Shown in pieces: positions 1 through 12,702 of a stretch of 64,000 nt of DNA (its first letter is position 1; each line of letters opens with the position of its first letter). The position numbers and the translations under genes were made by a program. Origin of the DNA: Pseudocitrobacter faecalis (GTDB lineage Bacteria; Pseudomonadota; Gammaproteobacteria; Enterobacterales; Enterobacteriaceae); the NCBI GenBank assembly GCA_003315335.1, contig QNRL01000004.1:310001-374000 (forward strand), read 5' to 3'. The notes under the pieces were generated by a model. The model saw only the letters and a list, made by a program, of their open reading frames with translations. It was not told where the DNA came from and did not search any database.

Positions 1-193
1 TGATGACGGCGTCAATGCCATCAAGCGTGCGCTTGTCGTCAAGCCCCTTCCAGATCTCAACGCGCGAGCCAAAACGCTGCCGGGCTTTATCAGGGCTGCG
101 GGTAACCACGGTCACCGCATAGCCCAGTTCCAGCAGTCGCGGAACTAAATGGCCGCCAATCAACCCAGTACCGCCGGTTATCAGAATCTTCAT
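1..193 (-). CDS. yfcH: YfcH, NAD(P)-binding epimerase family protein (partial, N-terminus only)
   Basis: The gene runs off the left edge, so only the first 64 codons are visible. The protein opens with [16 protein letters not shown], a Rossmann-fold GGTGxIG dinucleotide-binding motif at residues 7-13, which is typical of the SDR39U1/YfcH branch of the extended short-chain dehydrogenase/epimerase family. The substrate is unknown. The start ATG is preceded by a good GGAGG Shine-Dalgarno. The gene lies 21 bases downstream of folX on the same strand, as in E. coli, so the two are probably cotranscribed. The call rests on the N-terminal motif plus the conserved neighbourhood. Confidence 0.9.
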   Translation of the reverse strand, partial: MKILITGGTGLIGGHLVPRLLELGYAVTVVTRSPDKARQRFGSRVEIWKGLDDKRTLDGIDAVI

Positions 194-214
194 GCCACCT
201 CCGTCAGGAAGCGC

Positions 215-577
215 TTAACGTTGCCAGCTCATAGCAATGGAAACAGAGTCGGCATAACGCAGCGCGTGAAGTTTATCGACCTCCACTTCAGCATAGGTGA
301 CCCAGTGATGTTCACGTGCGATATCGAGCACATCCTGAGTTAATTTTTCCAGTAGTGAGAAACGGTTACCCTCAATGTGGCTAATGATATTTTTGGTGAT
401 AGTGCGATAGTTCAGCGCATCGTTAATATCTTCACTGTTGCGCGCGCGCTCCGCCGGGTAGCGAATCTCAATATTGATAACCACATCCTGACGGTTGGCT
501 ATCTCTTCGTCTTTAATCCCGATAAAGGTGCGCAGGCGAAGATTTTTGATGCGGATAATAGCGTCTGGCTGAGACAT
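215..577 (-). CDS. folX: Dihydroneopterin triphosphate 2'-epimerase FolX
   Basis: This 120-residue protein has the full length of FolX. The family epimerises 7,8-dihydroneopterin triphosphate to dihydromonapterin triphosphate, the first committed step toward tetrahydromonapterin, in the cytoplasm. It is a paralog of dihydroneopterin aldolase FolB and forms the same tunnelling-fold oligomer. The N-terminal segment [14 protein letters not shown] (residues 8-21) and the glutamate-rich segment near residue 99 ([16 protein letters not shown]) are characteristic. It lies between yfcG (58 bases upstream) and yfcH (21 bases downstream), all on the minus strand, so a yfcG-folX-yfcH transcript is plausible. 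Confidence 0.97.
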   Translation of the reverse strand: MSQPDAIIRIKNLRLRTFIGIKDEEIANRQDVVINIEIRYPAERARNSEDINDALNYRTITKNIISHIEGNRFSLLEKLTQDVLDIAREHHWVTYAEVEVDKLHALRYADSVSIAMSWQR

Positions 578-635
578 TGCAGATTACTCCTTTTTATCGT
601 TGTCTCAGCCATCATACACGAAAGCAATCGGCTGC

Positions 636-2059
<1,424 letters not shown>

Positions 2060-2115
2060 AAACGCGAACGGAATCCATTATGATAGTACGGTTTTCATGT
2101 GTGGAGATTTGATAA

Positions 2116-2667
2116 ATGAAGCTGATGTTTGCATCGGATATTCATGGTTCTCTGCCCGCGACTGAACGCGTATTGTCACTCTTTGCACAAAGCGGTGCCC
2201 GCTGGTTGGTTATCCTTGGCGATATCCTCTATCACGGGCCGCGGAATGCATTGCCTGAAGGCTACGCGCCGGCGCAGGTAGCCGAACGCCTCAATCCGCT
2301 GGCGAGCCAGATTATTGCCGTTCGCGGCAACTGCGACAGCGAAGTTGACCAGATGCTGTTGCACTTTCCCATCACAGCGCCCTGGCAGCAGATCCTGACA
2401 GAAAATCAGCGCTTGTTTCTGACGCACGGTCATCTCTATGGCCCCGATAACCTCCCGCCGCTGGCGGCAGGCGATGTGCTGGTCTCCGGGCATACGCATC
2501 TTCCGGTTGCCGAGAAGCGCAGTGAGATTTTCGTGTTTAATCCCGGTTCGGTCAGTATTCCGAAAGGCGGAAATGTCGCCAGTTACGGCATGCTGGATGG
2601 CGATAAATTGCAAGTTTTCGCACTCAATGATCAACAGGTTATTGCAGAGGTTGTGATTAACCCGTAA
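2116..2667 (+). CDS. yfcE: Metallophosphoesterase (phosphodiesterase) YfcE
   Basis: This 183-residue protein has the complete calcineurin-like metallophosphoesterase signature: DxH at Asp8/His10, GD at Asp36, GNCD at Asn72, and metal-binding histidines in LTHGH (104/106) and GHTH (126/128). The E. coli enzyme is a manganese-dependent phosphodiesterase on artificial substrates such as bis-pNPP; the natural substrate is unsettled. A GGAG Shine-Dalgarno lies about 10 bases before the ATG. yfcD follows on the same strand after 55 bases. Confidence 0.97.
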   Translation: MKLMFASDIHGSLPATERVLSLFAQSGARWLVILGDILYHGPRNALPEGYAPAQVAERLNPLASQIIAVRGNCDSEVDQMLLHFPITAPWQQILTENQRLFLTHGHLYGPDNLPPLAAGDVLVSGHTHLPVAEKRSEIFVFNPGSVSIPKGGNVASYGMLDGDKLQVFALNDQQVIAEVVINP

Positions 2668-2722
2668 TTTAGCCGACAAACGTAAAATGCGCCGCAAGAG
2701 CGCTCCTGGAGAAGGTTTTCTG

Positions 2723-3274
2723 ATGGTCGAGCAGAATCATTTGGCAAGCACGGAATGGGTAGATATCGTCAACGAAGACAATGAGGTTATCGCGCAGGCC
2801 AGCCGTGAACAGATGCGGGCTCAATGTCTGCGTCATCGTGCTACCTATATTGTCGTTCATGACGGTATGGGCAAGATACTGGTGCAGCGTCGCACCGATA
2901 CCAAAGATTACCAACCTGGCTTGCTGGATGCGACGGCAGGCGGTGTGGTGCAGTCTGATGAGCAGATGCTGGACTCCGCGCGTCGCGAAGCAGAAGAAGA
3001 GCTTGGCATTGCCGGTGTGCCGTTTGCCGACCATGGGCAGTTCTACTTTGAAGATAAACACTGCCGCGTTTGGGGAAGCTTGTTCAGTTGCGTGTCGCAC
3101 GGGCCGTTTGCATTGCAGGAAGAAGAGGTCAGCGAAGTGTGCTGGCTGACGCCGGAAGAGATCACCGCCCGCTGTGACGAGTTTACCGCAGACTCGCTAA
3201 AAGCGCTGGCGCTGTGGATGAGCCGCAATGCGAAGAATCAGTCGCATGAGCCTGAAACGGTTGACAAAGAGTAG
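2723..3274 (+). CDS. yfcD: Nudix hydrolase YfcD
   Basis: The frame opens earlier at 2687, but the ATG at 2723 follows a strong GGAGAAGG Shine-Dalgarno and matches the E. coli start, so I use it (183 residues). A canonical Nudix box (Gx5Ex7REUxEExGU) spans residues 74-96, with Gly74, Glu80 and the [10 protein letters not shown] helix. The family hydrolyses nucleoside-diphosphate-linked substrates; the layout resembles isopentenyl-diphosphate isomerase (Idi), the fold-mate of Nudix enzymes. The precise substrate is unknown. The gene ends just before a bidirectional terminator shared with convergent pta. Confidence 0.95.
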   Translation: MVEQNHLASTEWVDIVNEDNEVIAQASREQMRAQCLRHRATYIVVHDGMGKILVQRRTDTKDYQPGLLDATAGGVVQSDEQMLDSARREAEEELGIAGVPFADHGQFYFEDKHCRVWGSLFSCVSHGPFALQEEEVSEVCWLTPEEITARCDEFTADSLKALALWMSRNAKNQSHEPETVDKE

Positions 3275-3307
3275 CGTACGGCAAATGTGATGGCGTCTCG
3301 CGCCCAT

Positions 3308-3344
3308 AAAAAAATCCAGAGGTTCAACCCCCTGGATTTTTTTT
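3308..3344. terminator. Bidirectional terminator between yfcD and pta
   Basis: The arms ATCCAG and CTGGAT form a stem extended by an A-run on one side and a T-run on the other, so it has a U-tract in both orientations. It sits between two convergent genes. Confidence 0.85.
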
Positions 3345-3372
3345 CGCCCCGGTGAAGGGGCGGCAGACTATA

Positions 3373-5514
3373 TTAGTCCTGCTGAGCCGACTGAATCGCG
3401 GTCAGCGCGATGGTGTAGACGATATCGTCAACCAGTGCGCCACGAGACAGGTCGTTAACCGGTTTGCGCATGCCTTGCAGCATCGGCCCGATAGAGATCA
3501 GGTCGGCAGAACGCTGAACCGCTTTATAGGTGGTGTTACCGGTGTTCAGATCCGGGAAGATGAACACGGTAGCGCGACCGGCAACCGGGGAGTTCGGCGC
3601 TTTAGATTTCGCAACGTCAGCCATCACCGCGGCGTCATACTGCAGCGGGCCGTCGATCATCAGGTCAGGACGTTTTTCCTGCGCCAGACGAGTCGCTTCG
3701 CGAACTTTCTCTACGTCGCTACCTGCACCAGAGGTACCGGTGGAGTAGGAGAGCATCGCAACGCGCGGTTCGATACCAAATGCAGTAGCGGAATCAGCGG
3801 ACTGAATCGCGATTTCTGCCAGTTGTTCAGCAGTCGGATCCGGGTTGATCGCGCAGTCACCGTAAACATAAACCTGTTCTGGCAGCAGCATGAAGAACAC
3901 AGAGGAAACCAGCGAGCTGCCTGGCGCAGTTTTAATAAGCTGCAGCGGCGGACGGATGGTGTTCGCAGTCGTGTGAACGGCACCGGAAACCAGGCCGTCA
4001 ACGTCGTCCTGCTCCAGCATCAGGGTACCAAGAACCACGTTGTCTTCCAGCTGTTCGCGGGCAACGGTTTCGGTCATGCCTTTGTTTTTACGCAGTTCAA
4101 CCAGACGCGCAACATAGCTTTCGCGAACCACATCCGGGTCAACGATTTCTACACCAGCGCCCAGTTCAACGCCCTGCGCTGCAGCAACACGATTGATTTC
4201 ATCCGGGTTACCCAGCAGCACGCAGGTTGCGATACCACGTTCAGCACAGATAGCAGCCGCTTTAACGGTACGCGGTTCGTCGCCTTCAGGCAGAACAACA
4301 CGTTTACCGGCTTTACGCGCCAGCTCGGTGAGCTGATAACGGAATGCCGGCGGAGACAGACGGCGGCTGCGCTCGGAGGTCGCGGTCAGAGACTCGATCC
4401 AGTCAGCGTTGATATAGTTAGCAACGTATTCCTGAACTTTCTCAATACGCTCGTGATCGTCAACCGGGACTTCCAGGTTGAAGCTCTGCAGGCTCAGAGA
4501 GGTCTGCCAGGTGTTGGTGTTCACCATGAATACCGGCAGGCCAGTCGCGAAGGCACGTTCGCACAGTTTGCTGATGCGTGCGTCCATTTCATAGCCACCG
4601 GTCAGAACCAGCGCGCCGATCTCAACGCCGTTCATGGCTGCGAGACAAGCGGCAACCAGAACGTCAGGACGGTCTGCGGAGGTCACCAGCAGTGAACCCG
4701 GACGGAAGTGTTCCAGCATGTGCGGGATGCTACGTGCACAGAAGGTCACGGATTTCACGCGGCGAGTCTTGATGTCGCCTTCATTGATGATGGTCGCGTT
4801 CAGGTGACGCGCCATGTCGATTGCGCGAGTCGCGATCAGATCGAAACTCCACGGAATCGCGCCCAGAACCGGCAGAGAGCTGGCAGAGCTCAACTTAGCA
4901 GGATCGACTTTAATCACTTTTGCCGTGGTGGAGTCGTCGAAGATTTCGGACAGATCCGGGCGAGTACGGCCCTGCTCATCAACCGGGGCATTCAGTTTGT
5001 TAACGATAACGCCGGTGATGTTGGTGTTTTTCGCGCCGCCGAAGCTGCTGCGAGTCAGTTCAATGCGTTCGTTGATCTGTTCCTGGGTATCAGTACCCTG
5101 AGACATCACAAAGACGATTTCTGCATTCAGCGTTTTAGCGATTTCATAGTTCAGAGACTGAGCAAACTGATGTTTGCGCGTCGGCACTAAACCTTCTACC
5201 AGAACCACTTCCGCGTCTTTAGTATTCGCGTGATAGTTAGCGATGATCTCTTCCATCAGGACATCTTTCTGATTGCTGGACAGCAGAGTCTCAACGTGGC
5301 TCATCTTCAGCGGTTCAGCCGCCGGGATAGCAGAGTTCGCACGCACGATAGTGGTGGTCTGGTCTGGTGCATCGCCACCGGTACGCGGTTGAGCGATAGG
5401 TTTGAAGACGCTCAGACGAACGCCTTTACGTTCCATAGCACGGATGACGCCCAGGCTGACGCTGGTCAGGCCGACGCTGGTTCCGGTAGGAATAAGCATG
5501 ATAATACGGGACAC
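3373..5514 (-). CDS. pta: Phosphate acetyltransferase Pta
   Basis: This 713-residue protein (E. coli 714) interconverts acetyl-CoA and acetyl phosphate, the first step of acetate overflow metabolism; acetyl phosphate is also a phosphodonor and acetyl donor. It has the long enterobacterial architecture: an N-terminal P-loop-like domain ([16 protein letters not shown], residues 7-22), a central DRTGG domain (about 230-350), and the C-terminal catalytic PTA_PTB domain (about 390-710). It follows ackA by 78 bases. Nothing is truncated. Confidence 0.99.
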   Translation of the reverse strand: MSRIIMLIPTGTSVGLTSVSLGVIRAMERKGVRLSVFKPIAQPRTGGDAPDQTTTIVRANSAIPAAEPLKMSHVETLLSSNQKDVLMEEIIANYHANTKDAEVVLVEGLVPTRKHQFAQSLNYEIAKTLNAEIVFVMSQGTDTQEQINERIELTRSSFGGAKNTNITGVIVNKLNAPVDEQGRTRPDLSEIFDDSTTAKVIKVDPAKLSSASSLPVLGAIPWSFDLIATRAIDMARHLNATIINEGDIKTRRVKSVTFCARSIPHMLEHFRPGSLLVTSADRPDVLVAACLAAMNGVEIGALVLTGGYEMDARISKLCERAFATGLPVFMVNTNTWQTSLSLQSFNLEVPVDDHERIEKVQEYVANYINADWIESLTATSERSRRLSPPAFRYQLTELARKAGKRVVLPEGDEPRTVKAAAICAERGIATCVLLGNPDEINRVAAAQGVELGAGVEIVDPDVVRESYVARLVELRKNKGMTETVAREQLEDNVVLGTLMLEQDDVDGLVSGAVHTTANTIRPPLQLIKTAPGSSLVSSVFFMLLPEQVYVYGDCAINPDPTAEQLAEIAIQSADSATAFGIEPRVAMLSYSTGTSGAGSDVEKVREATRLAQEKRPDLMIDGPLQYDAAVMADVAKSKAPNSPVAGRATVFIFPDLNTGNTTYKAVQRSADLISIGPMLQGMRKPVNDLSRGALVDDIVYTIALTAIQSAQQD

Positions 5515-5564
5515 GGTTTATCCTCTTTTGCTCGTTGCCGCCGATTTGGGCGGGCACAAAACAG

Positions 5565-5587
5565 CACCGCCAGCATTGCTGGCGGTG
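5565..5587 (-). terminator. Intercistronic hairpin between ackA and pta
   Basis: A perfect 10-base inverted repeat (CACCGCCAGC / GCTGGCGGTG) with a 3-base loop lies in the 78-base ackA-pta gap. Read on the minus strand it is followed by TGTTTTG, a weak U-tract. It may cause partial termination or stabilise the upstream ackA message; it does not look like a full terminator. Confidence 0.6.
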
Positions 5588-5592
5588 TGGAA

Positions 5593-6795
5593 TCAGGCGG
5601 TCAGACGGCAGGCGTCTTGCGCGATAACCAGCTCTTCGTTGGTCGGGATCACAACAGCAGGGCGGGTGCCTTCTTTGTTGATGAAACCAGATTTACCGAA
5701 ACGTGCAGCCAGGTTACGTTCGTGATCAACTTCGAAGCCCAGAACGCCCAGTTTACCCAGGGAGAGTTCGCGAACCATCGCGGCGTTTTCACCGATACCA
5801 CCGGTGAAGACAACAGCGTCCAGACGGCCGTCCATCAGTGCAGTGTAAGAACCGATGTATTTCGCCAGACGGTGGCAGTAAACGTCCATTGCACGTTTAG
5901 CGTCTGCTTTCTCCTGGTAGTTGTCTTCAACATAACGGCAGTCGCTGGTGACTTCGGTCAGACCCAGCAGGCCAGACTCTTTGGTCAGCATTTTGTTGAT
6001 AGCGTCAACGCTCATGCCCAGGGTGTCGTGCAGGTGGAAGATGATAGCCGGGTCGATGTCGCCAGAGCGCGTACCCATAACCAGACCTTCCAGCGGCGTC
6101 AGACCCATAGAGGTGTCAACGCATTTGCCGTTACGGATTGCAGAAACAGAACCACCGTTGCCCAGGTGGCAGGTGATGATGTTCAGTTCTTCAACCGGTT
6201 TGTTCAACATTTTGGCCGCTTCCTGAGTCACGAAGAAGTGGCTGGTGCCGTGTGCGCCGTAGCGACGAACGCCATGCTCTTTGTACAGGCTGTACGGCAG
6301 AGCATAGAGGTAAGATTCTTCCGGCATGGTCTGATGGAACGCGGTGTCGAATACAGCCACGTTTTTGTCTTTCAGATTCGGGAAGGATTTCAGCGCTTCG
6401 GCGATACCGATCAGGTGAGCCGGGTTATGCAGCGGAGCAAAAGAGGCGGAGTCTTTGATGCCCTGGATGACGGATTCGTCGATAACAACGGAGCTGGTGT
6501 ACTTCTCGCCGCCGTGTACGATACGGTGACCAATCGCAGTCAGCTGTGCAGACAGTTCTGGTTTTTGTGCCAGAATAGTGTTAACGATAAAGTTCAGCGC
6601 TTCACTGTGAGCGGCGCCTGCACCTAAAGCCGCTTCTTGTTTGCTGCCGTCCATTTTCCATTTTATACGTGCTTCAGGAAGATGGAAACATTCGGCCAAA
6701 CCAGAGAGGTACTCGTCACCGTTCAGTGCATCGATGATGGCAAATTTCAGTGAGGAGCTACCGCAGTTCAGAACCAGTACTAACTTACTCGACAT
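5593..6795 (-). CDS. ackA: Acetate kinase AckA
   Basis: This 400-residue protein makes ATP and acetate from acetyl phosphate and ADP. ASKHA-fold signatures are present: the N-terminal phosphate motif [15 protein letters not shown] (residues 6-20), GHRIVHGGE around residues 88-96 with the substrate-binding Arg90, [11 protein letters not shown], and the C-terminal VIPTNEE. It is the first gene of the ackA-pta operon. The 337 bases upstream separate it from divergent yfbV. In E. coli the operon is influenced by ArcA and FNR; I cannot pinpoint those sites here. Confidence 0.99.
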   Translation of the reverse strand: MSSKLVLVLNCGSSSLKFAIIDALNGDEYLSGLAECFHLPEARIKWKMDGSKQEAALGAGAAHSEALNFIVNTILAQKPELSAQLTAIGHRIVHGGEKYTSSVVIDESVIQGIKDSASFAPLHNPAHLIGIAEALKSFPNLKDKNVAVFDTAFHQTMPEESYLYALPYSLYKEHGVRRYGAHGTSHFFVTQEAAKMLNKPVEELNIITCHLGNGGSVSAIRNGKCVDTSMGLTPLEGLVMGTRSGDIDPAIIFHLHDTLGMSVDAINKMLTKESGLLGLTEVTSDCRYVEDNYQEKADAKRAMDVYCHRLAKYIGSYTALMDGRLDAVVFTGGIGENAAMVRELSLGKLGVLGFEVDHERNLAARFGKSGFINKEGTRPAVVIPTNEELVIAQDACRLTA

Positions 6796-7132
6796 GGAAG
6801 TACCTATTTATGATACGTGGCTAAAAAAACGTCAGGAGTCACAAAGCGTAGCGCAGGATGAAGCTGACATTTATGATTAACATCATGCCTGAATCGATTT
6901 TGAGGCAGGATGAAAGAAATACATATTGATTCTAAGTCATTTTGCATATTTTTCAGCCAATGGCAGAATATGCGATAATTTGACGGACTGGACGAGATAG
7001 ACTAGCCCTCATCTCAGGCTGGCACAGGATACCCGATTGCAGGGTGTATGCCAAAATGTTTTGAACGTTGTCATACCCAGTTGTGGATTTGCACGAATTT
7101 TTTAATTTTTATATGTGAAGTTGAGGTAAGCC
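6796..7132. promoter_or_regulatory. Divergent ackA / yfbV control region
   Basis: No gene lies in these 337 bases. The centre is AT-rich. On the plus strand TTTCAG (6951-6956) and GATAAT (6974-6979) are separated by 17 bases and could be the yfbV promoter, leaving an untranslated leader of roughly 145 bases. I could not assign the ackA promoter or FNR/ArcA sites with confidence. Confidence 0.4.
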
Positions 7133-7588
7133 ATGTCGACGCCCGAAAATCGCTCGGTCAGTTTTTTTAGTTTGTTCCGCCGGGGGCAGCACTACTCTAA
7201 GACGTGGCCGCTGGAAAAACGCCTTGCGCCGGTGTTTATTGAAAACCGCGCCATCCGTATCACTCGCCACGCTATCCGCTTTATGCCGCCGGTCGCGGTC
7301 TTTACGCTGTGCTGGCAAATTGCCCTGGGTGGGCAACTTGGCCCGGCCGTCGCTACCGCGCTGTTTGCCCTGAGCCTGCCAATGCAGGGGTTATGGTGGT
7401 TGGGAAAACGCTCTGTTACGCCGTTGCCGCCGTCCACCTTGCAGTGGTTTTACGAAGTGCGGGGAAAATTACAGGAGGCCGGGCAAGCGCTCGCCCCGGT
7501 CGAAGGCAAGCCCGATTATCAGGCATTGGCTGACACGCTTAAGCGCGCCTTCAAACAACTGGATAAAACTTTCCTTGATGATTTGTAA
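7133..7588 (+). CDS. yfbV: YfbV, UPF0208 inner-membrane protein (Ter macrodomain insulation)
   Basis: This 151-residue protein is collinear with E. coli YfbV. Two adjacent hydrophobic segments at about 46-66 and 69-88 suggest a membrane hairpin flanked by a basic N-terminal stretch and a polar C-terminal helix region. In E. coli, YfbV is reported to limit spreading of Ter-macrodomain constraints set by MatP; the mechanism is unknown. The gene is monocistronic: it is followed 29 bases later by an intrinsic terminator. Confidence 0.94.
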   Translation: MSTPENRSVSFFSLFRRGQHYSKTWPLEKRLAPVFIENRAIRITRHAIRFMPPVAVFTLCWQIALGGQLGPAVATALFALSLPMQGLWWLGKRSVTPLPPSTLQWFYEVRGKLQEAGQALAPVEGKPDYQALADTLKRAFKQLDKTFLDDL

Positions 7589-7592
7589 TTAA

Positions 7593-8165
<573 letters not shown>

Positions 8166-8176
8166 TGGAGGCGCCT

Positions 8177-8836
8177 GTGCAGTGTAAAGGTTTTCTGTTT
8201 GATCTGGACGGTACGCTGGTGGATTCTCTGCCGGTTGTGGAACGCTCATGGTCCAGTTGGGGCGATCGCTTCGGGATCCCGCACGATGAGATCCTCGGTT
8301 TTATCCACGGTAAACAAGCGATCACCTCGCTACGCCACTTTATGCCGGGGCAATCTGAAGAGGCGATTCAGGCTGAGTTCACCCGCCTTGAGCAGATTGA
8401 AGCCAGCGATACGGACGGCGTGATTGCACTGCCAGGCGCGCTTGAGTTGCTCGAAACGCTGAACGCGAACCATATTCCGTGGGCGATTGTTACATCGGGT
8501 TCCATCCCGGTCGCGCATGCTCGCCACAAAGCGGCGGGGCTGCCGATGCCGGAGGTGTTTGTCACTGCCGAGCGCGTGAAGCGCGGCAAGCCAGAGCCGG
8601 ATGCGTATCTGCTGGGCGCGGAGCTGTTAGGGCTCGCTCCGCAGGATTGCACGGTTGTGGAGGACGCCGCGGCGGGTGTGCTCTCCGGGTTGGCGGCGGG
8701 GTGTCACGTGATTGCGGTTAACGTTCCGGCAGATGCGCCACGTCTTAACGAAGCCGACTTTGTGCTGACCTCGCTTGATGTACTGAATATTGCTAAACAG
8801 CCCGACGGCACTGTTGACGTGACGTTAAAAGCATAA
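8177..8836 (+). CDS. hxpA: HAD-superfamily hexitol/sugar phosphatase HxpA (YfbT)
   Basis: I choose the GTG at 8177 because GGAG at 8167-8170 lies six bases upstream and the next residues (QCKGFLFDLDGTLVDS) align with the E. coli start; an in-frame ATG at 8165 would add four residues. The product is 219 residues. HAD motif I is DLDGT with the nucleophile near residue 10, motif II is the VTSGS Thr/Ser, motif III is Lys in KRGKPEPD, and motif IV is VVEDAAAG. The E. coli enzyme dephosphorylates several sugar phosphates. It is cotranscribed with yfbU. Confidence 0.93.
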   Translation: MQCKGFLFDLDGTLVDSLPVVERSWSSWGDRFGIPHDEILGFIHGKQAITSLRHFMPGQSEEAIQAEFTRLEQIEASDTDGVIALPGALELLETLNANHIPWAIVTSGSIPVAHARHKAAGLPMPEVFVTAERVKRGKPEPDAYLLGAELLGLAPQDCTVVEDAAAGVLSGLAAGCHVIAVNVPADAPRLNEADFVLTSLDVLNIAKQPDGTVDVTLKA

Positions 8837-8848
8837 TCTTATGATTTG

Positions 8849-8872
8849 GCCCCGTATTCACGGGGCTTTTTT
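8849..8872 (+). terminator. Terminator after hxpA
   Basis: The stem GCCCCGT / ACGGGGC has a four-base ATTC loop and six T downstream. Confidence 0.9.
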
Positions 8873-8921
8873 CTGCCATCATGCCAATACTTATCACTTA
8901 TCTTTCTGACAAGGATGTGTT

Positions 8922-10754
8922 TTGAACGGTGAATTGATTTGGGTTCTCTCTCTACTGGCTATCGCGGTCGTGTTGTTCGCGATGGGCAAAGTGCGCATGG
9001 ATGCTATTGCGCTGTTGGTCATTGTGGCCTTCGTATTAAGTGGCACCTTAACTCTCAGCGAAGCTTTTTCGGGTTTTAGCGATCCCAACGTTATTCTGAT
9101 TGCCGCCCTGTTTATCATCGGCGATGGCCTGGTTCGTACCGGCGTGGCGACCAAAATGGGCGCGTGGCTGGTGCAGGTGGCGGGCAGCAGTGAAACCAAG
9201 ATGCTGGTCTATCTGATGCTCACCGTCGCAGGGCTCGGCGCGTTTATGAGTTCAACCGGCGTTGTGGCTATCTTTATCCCCGTCGTCCTCAGCGTATCCC
9301 TGCGCATGAACATCTCGCCGTCGCGCCTGATGATGCCACTCAGTTTTGCGGGGCTTATCAGCGGTATGATGACGCTGGTGGCAACGCCGCCGAACCTGGT
9401 GGTTAACAGTGAATTACTGCGTGAAGGGCTGCACGGCTTTGGTTTCTTCAGCGTCACGCCGATAGGCCTGGTCGTGCTGCTGCTCGGCATCGTTTATATG
9501 CTGCTGATGCGCTTTATGTTCAAAGGCGAAGACCCGTCATCGTCCCGCGATGGCGGTAAACGCAGCTCGTTTCGCGACCTCATCAAAGCCTACCGTCTGA
9601 CCGGGCGCGCACGTCGGCTGGCGATTCGCCCCGGCTCGCCAATGATTGGTCAGCGACTCGATGACCTGAAACTGCGTGAACGCTACGGCGCGAACGTTAT
9701 CGGCGTTGAGCGCTGGCGTCGTTTTCGCCGGGTAATCGTGAACGTTAACGGGGTATCGGAATTCCGCGCGCGCGATGTGCTGCTGATTGATATGTCCGCG
9801 GCAGACGTTGACCTGCGTGAGTTTTGCGCCGAGCAGATGCTTGAGCCGATGGTGCTGCGCGGCGAATACTTTGCCGATCAGGCGTTGGATGTGGGGATGG
9901 CGGAAGTCTCGCTGATCCCGGAGTCGGAACTGCTGGGGAAAACGGTGCGCGAAATTGCGTTTCGTACCCGTTATGGTCTGAATGTCGTGGGGATGAAACG
10001 TAACGGCGAAGCGCTGGACGGCTCGGTGGTGGATATCCCGCTGGAACTTGGCGATATCGTACTGGTGGTGGGGAACTGGAAACTCATCAATCAACTGGCG
10101 CAGAAAGGGCGCGACTTCGTGGTGCTTAACCTGCCGGTTGAAGTGAGCGACGCCTCGCCTGCGCACAGTCAGGCTCCGCATGCGATTTTCTGCCTGGTGC
10201 TGATGGTTGCTTTAATGCTGACAGATGAAATTCCCAACCCCATTGCGGCGATCATCGCCTGCCTGCTGATGGGGAAATTCCGCTGCATTGATGCGCAAAG
10301 CGCCTATAAATCGATCCACTGGCCGAGCATCATTTTGATAGTGGGGATGATGCCGTTCGCGCTGGCGCTGCAAAAAACCGGCGGTGTTGATTTGGTGGTG
10401 AAAGGGCTGATGGATATCGGCGGCGGGCAGGGGCCTTACCTGATGCTGGGCTGTCTGTTTGTGATGTGTGCGACTATCGGGTTGTTTATTTCTAACACCG
10501 CAACGGCGGTATTGATGGCGCCGATTGCGCTGGCGACAGCGAAATCAATGGGGGTTTCACCTTATCCGTTCGCCATGGTCGTCGCGATGGCGGCCTCGGC
10601 GGCCTTTATGACGCCGGTTTCATCGCCGGTGAACACGCTGGTGCTGGGGCCGGGGAAATATAGCTTCAGTGATTTCGTGAAGATAGGCGTACCGTTCACC
10701 ATTCTGGTGATGATTGTCAGCGTGCTGCTGATACCGGTATTGTTCCCGTTTTAA
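8922..10754 (+). CDS. yfbS: YfbS, SLC13/DASS-type transporter with internal TrkA-C (RCK-C) domains
   Basis: The protein is 610 residues with a TTG start preceded by AAGGA. The architecture is five to six N-terminal membrane segments (about 5-190), a cytoplasmic insert with two RCK_C/TrkA-C domains (about 205-400; two repeats of the type [10 protein letters not shown] and [10 protein letters not shown]), then further membrane segments (about 415-605). [10 protein letters not shown] and [15 protein letters not shown] are the paired anion-transporter motifs. The substrate is unknown; relatives move dicarboxylates or sulfate with sodium. Confidence 0.92.
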   Translation: MNGELIWVLSLLAIAVVLFAMGKVRMDAIALLVIVAFVLSGTLTLSEAFSGFSDPNVILIAALFIIGDGLVRTGVATKMGAWLVQVAGSSETKMLVYLMLTVAGLGAFMSSTGVVAIFIPVVLSVSLRMNISPSRLMMPLSFAGLISGMMTLVATPPNLVVNSELLREGLHGFGFFSVTPIGLVVLLLGIVYMLLMRFMFKGEDPSSSRDGGKRSSFRDLIKAYRLTGRARRLAIRPGSPMIGQRLDDLKLRERYGANVIGVERWRRFRRVIVNVNGVSEFRARDVLLIDMSAADVDLREFCAEQMLEPMVLRGEYFADQALDVGMAEVSLIPESELLGKTVREIAFRTRYGLNVVGMKRNGEALDGSVVDIPLELGDIVLVVGNWKLINQLAQKGRDFVVLNLPVEVSDASPAHSQAPHAIFCLVLMVALMLTDEIPNPIAAIIACLLMGKFRCIDAQSAYKSIHWPSIILIVGMMPFALALQKTGGVDLVVKGLMDIGGGQGPYLMLGCLFVMCATIGLFISNTATAVLMAPIALATAKSMGVSPYPFAMVVAMAASAAFMTPVSSPVNTLVLGPGKYSFSDFVKIGVPFTILVMIVSVLLIPVLFPF

Positions 10755-10765
10755 GTGGCTATTGA

Positions 10766-10793
10766 GCCGGGTGGCGGATAAGCGCCATCCGGC
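10766..10793. repeat. Single REP element between yfbS and yfbR
   Basis: Imperfect palindrome GCCGGGTGGCG-gataa-GCGCCATCCGGC in the gap between two convergent genes. It has the sequence style of enterobacterial REP (palindromic unit) elements. Confidence 0.8.
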
Positions 10794-10807
10794 AACAACA
10801 GGCCGCA

Positions 10808-11407
10808 CTACAGCGGCGAATCGGTACTGATTTCGTCCAGCGACAAATGGAAGCTCGGTACAAACACCGCCATAAAATAATCCATCTCTTCACTACGCCG
10901 TTCGGACAGGGTTTTCTCCAGCCGACCTTTTGCCAGCAAAAATTCGTTATTTCCGGCCGATAACTCTTCCAGACATTTCAAATACGCGCACAGCGCATCG
11001 GCTTGTTTAACGATAGACTTCTCTTCGTCACTGTACTGATGTTCATCAATCAGCGGCGCAAAGATATCCTGCAACTCTTCCGGCACCATCTCGACCAGCT
11101 TCTGCTGGGCAATCTTCTCAATAGCTTTATATTCCTGAGCGATTTGCGAGTTGAAGTATTTCACTGGCGTCGGTAAATCGCCGGTCAGGACTTCTGATGC
11201 ATCGTGGTACATCGCCAGCAGTGCGATGCGTTCGGCGTTAACCTGCCCGCCAAATTTGCGGTTTTTAATTGCAGCCAGCGCGTGGGCAACCATCGCCACC
11301 TGCAAACTGTGTTCAGAGACGTTTTCCGTGCGCACGTTGCGCATCAATGGCCAGCGGTTGATTAACTTCAGGCGGGAGAGGTGGGCAAAAAAATGACTCT
11401 GATTCAT
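10808..11407 (-). CDS. yfbR: 5'-deoxynucleotidase YfbR
   Basis: This 199-residue HD-domain protein hydrolyses deoxyribonucleoside 5'-monophosphates to deoxynucleosides and phosphate, in nucleotide pool control. The HD metal ligands are in the expected places: His33 (SEHSLQ), His68-Asp69 (MYHDASE) and Asp137 (KQADALC). It lies downstream of alaA on the same strand, 77 bases apart. Confidence 0.97.
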   Translation of the reverse strand: MNQSHFFAHLSRLKLINRWPLMRNVRTENVSEHSLQVAMVAHALAAIKNRKFGGQVNAERIALLAMYHDASEVLTGDLPTPVKYFNSQIAQEYKAIEKIAQQKLVEMVPEELQDIFAPLIDEHQYSDEEKSIVKQADALCAYLKCLEELSAGNNEFLLAKGRLEKTLSERRSEEMDYFMAVFVPSFHLSLDEISTDSPL

Positions 11408-11458
11408 AACGACCCTTACTCGGTAACATCAGTAAGGATCATTGTGCGCTGAGATGAG

Positions 11459-11478
11459 GGCCGGATGCAAATCCGGCC
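11459..11478. repeat. Short GC-rich inverted repeat between alaA and yfbR
   Basis: GGCCGGAT and ATCCGGCC are separated by four bases. It resembles a REP half or a small hairpin; there is no U-tract, so it is probably not a terminator. Confidence 0.55.
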
Positions 11479-11484
11479 AACGTC

Positions 11485-12702
11485 TTACGCCTGGCGGTAG
11501 CCCGACAGGAAGCGACCAAAGCGGGATATCGACATTTCCAGATCGTCAATGCGCGGCAGCGTGACGATACGCACGTGGTCCGGCCACGGCCAGTTAAACG
11601 CCGTTCCCTGAACCAGCAGCACTTTTTCCTGTAGCAGGAAGTCGAGCACCATTTTCTGGTCGTCGTGAATGTTAAAGCGTTTCGCATCGATTTTCGGGAA
11701 CATGTAGAGCGCGCCGTCAGGCTTCACACAGGACACGCCCGGGATCTCGTTAATCAGTTCCCACGCGCGGTTACGCTGTTCATACAGACGACCACCCGGT
11801 ACGATAAATTCGCTGATGCTCTGATAACCGCCAAGCGCCGTCTGGATGGCGTGCTGCGCGGGAACGTTGGCACACAGACGCATTGAGGCCAGCATTTCCA
11901 GCCCTTCAATATAACCCTTCGCATGCTTTTTCGGCCCGTTCAGTACCATCCAGCCCTGGCGGAAGCCCGCCACGCGATAGGTTTTTGACAAGCCGTTAAA
12001 CGTTACGGTCAGCAAATCTGGGGCCAGTGCGGCGATAGAGTGGTGCTGAGCGTGATCGTAGAGGATCTTATCGTAGATTTCGTCAGCGAAGATGATCAGG
12101 TTGTGTTCGCGGGCAAGCTCGACGATCTCCAGCAGCAGCTCTTTGGAATAGACCGCGCCGGTTGGGTTGTTCGGGTTGATGATCACAATGCCGCGGGTAC
12201 GCGGGGTGATTTTAGCGCGTATATCAGCGAGATCCGGGAACCAGCCTGCGGATTCATCGCACAGATAGTGCACCGCATTGCCACCTGAAAGTGATACCGC
12301 AGCTGTCCATAACGGGTAATCTGGTGCCGGCACCAGCATTTCATCGCCGCTATTCAGTAAGGCCTGCATTGCCTGCACAATAAGTTCAGATACACCATTA
12401 CCGATGTAAATATCTTCTACCGTCACGTCGCGCATGCCGCGTGCCTGGTAGTGTTGCATGATAGCTTTACGGGCCGAGTAGAGCCCTTTGGAGTCGCAAT
12501 AACCTTGCGCCGTCGGCAGGTTGCGGATCACATCGACCAGAATTTCATCCGGCGCGTCGAACCCGAAGGGGGCCGGGTTGCCGATATTGAGCTTCAGAAC
12601 CTTATTGCCTTCTTCTTCAAGGCGTTTGGCCTCTTTCAGAACCGGGCCACGGATGTCGTAACAGACGTTGTCTAACTTGCTGGATTTTTCGATGGGGGAC
12701 AT
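11485..12702 (-). CDS. alaA: Glutamate-pyruvate aminotransferase AlaA
   Basis: This 405-residue fold-type I PLP aminotransferase is the main alanine-synthesising transaminase (glutamate + pyruvate to alanine + 2-oxoglutarate). Key parts are the catalytic Lys240 in GLSKTYRVAG, the NPNNPTGAVYS motif (177-187), FADEIYDKI with the PLP-pyridine Asp, and the phosphate-binding Arg in the FRQGW region. It is divergent from lrhA across 930 bases. Confidence 0.97.
   Translation of the reverse strand: MSPIEKSSKLDNVCYDIRGPVLKEAKRLEEEGNKVLKLNIGNPAPFGFDAPDEILVDVIRNLPTAQGYCDSKGLYSARKAIMQHYQARGMRDVTVEDIYIGNGVSELIVQAMQALLNSGDEMLVPAPDYPLWTAAVSLSGGNAVHYLCDESAGWFPDLADIRAKITPRTRGIVIINPNNPTGAVYSKELLLEIVELAREHNLIIFADEIYDKILYDHAQHHSIAALAPDLLTVTFNGLSKTYRVAGFRQGWMVLNGPKKHAKGYIEGLEMLASMRLCANVPAQHAIQTALGGYQSISEFIVPGGRLYEQRNRAWELINEIPGVSCVKPDGALYMFPKIDAKRFNIHDDQKMVLDFLLQEKVLLVQGTAFNWPWPDHVRIVTLPRIDDLEMSISRFGRFLSGYRQA

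Noticed and set aside
3352..6627. Two long plus-strand frames (447 and 465 codons) opposite pta and ackA
   Set aside because: Antisense shadows; low-complexity Arg/Phe/Asn/Val composition and no start signals.
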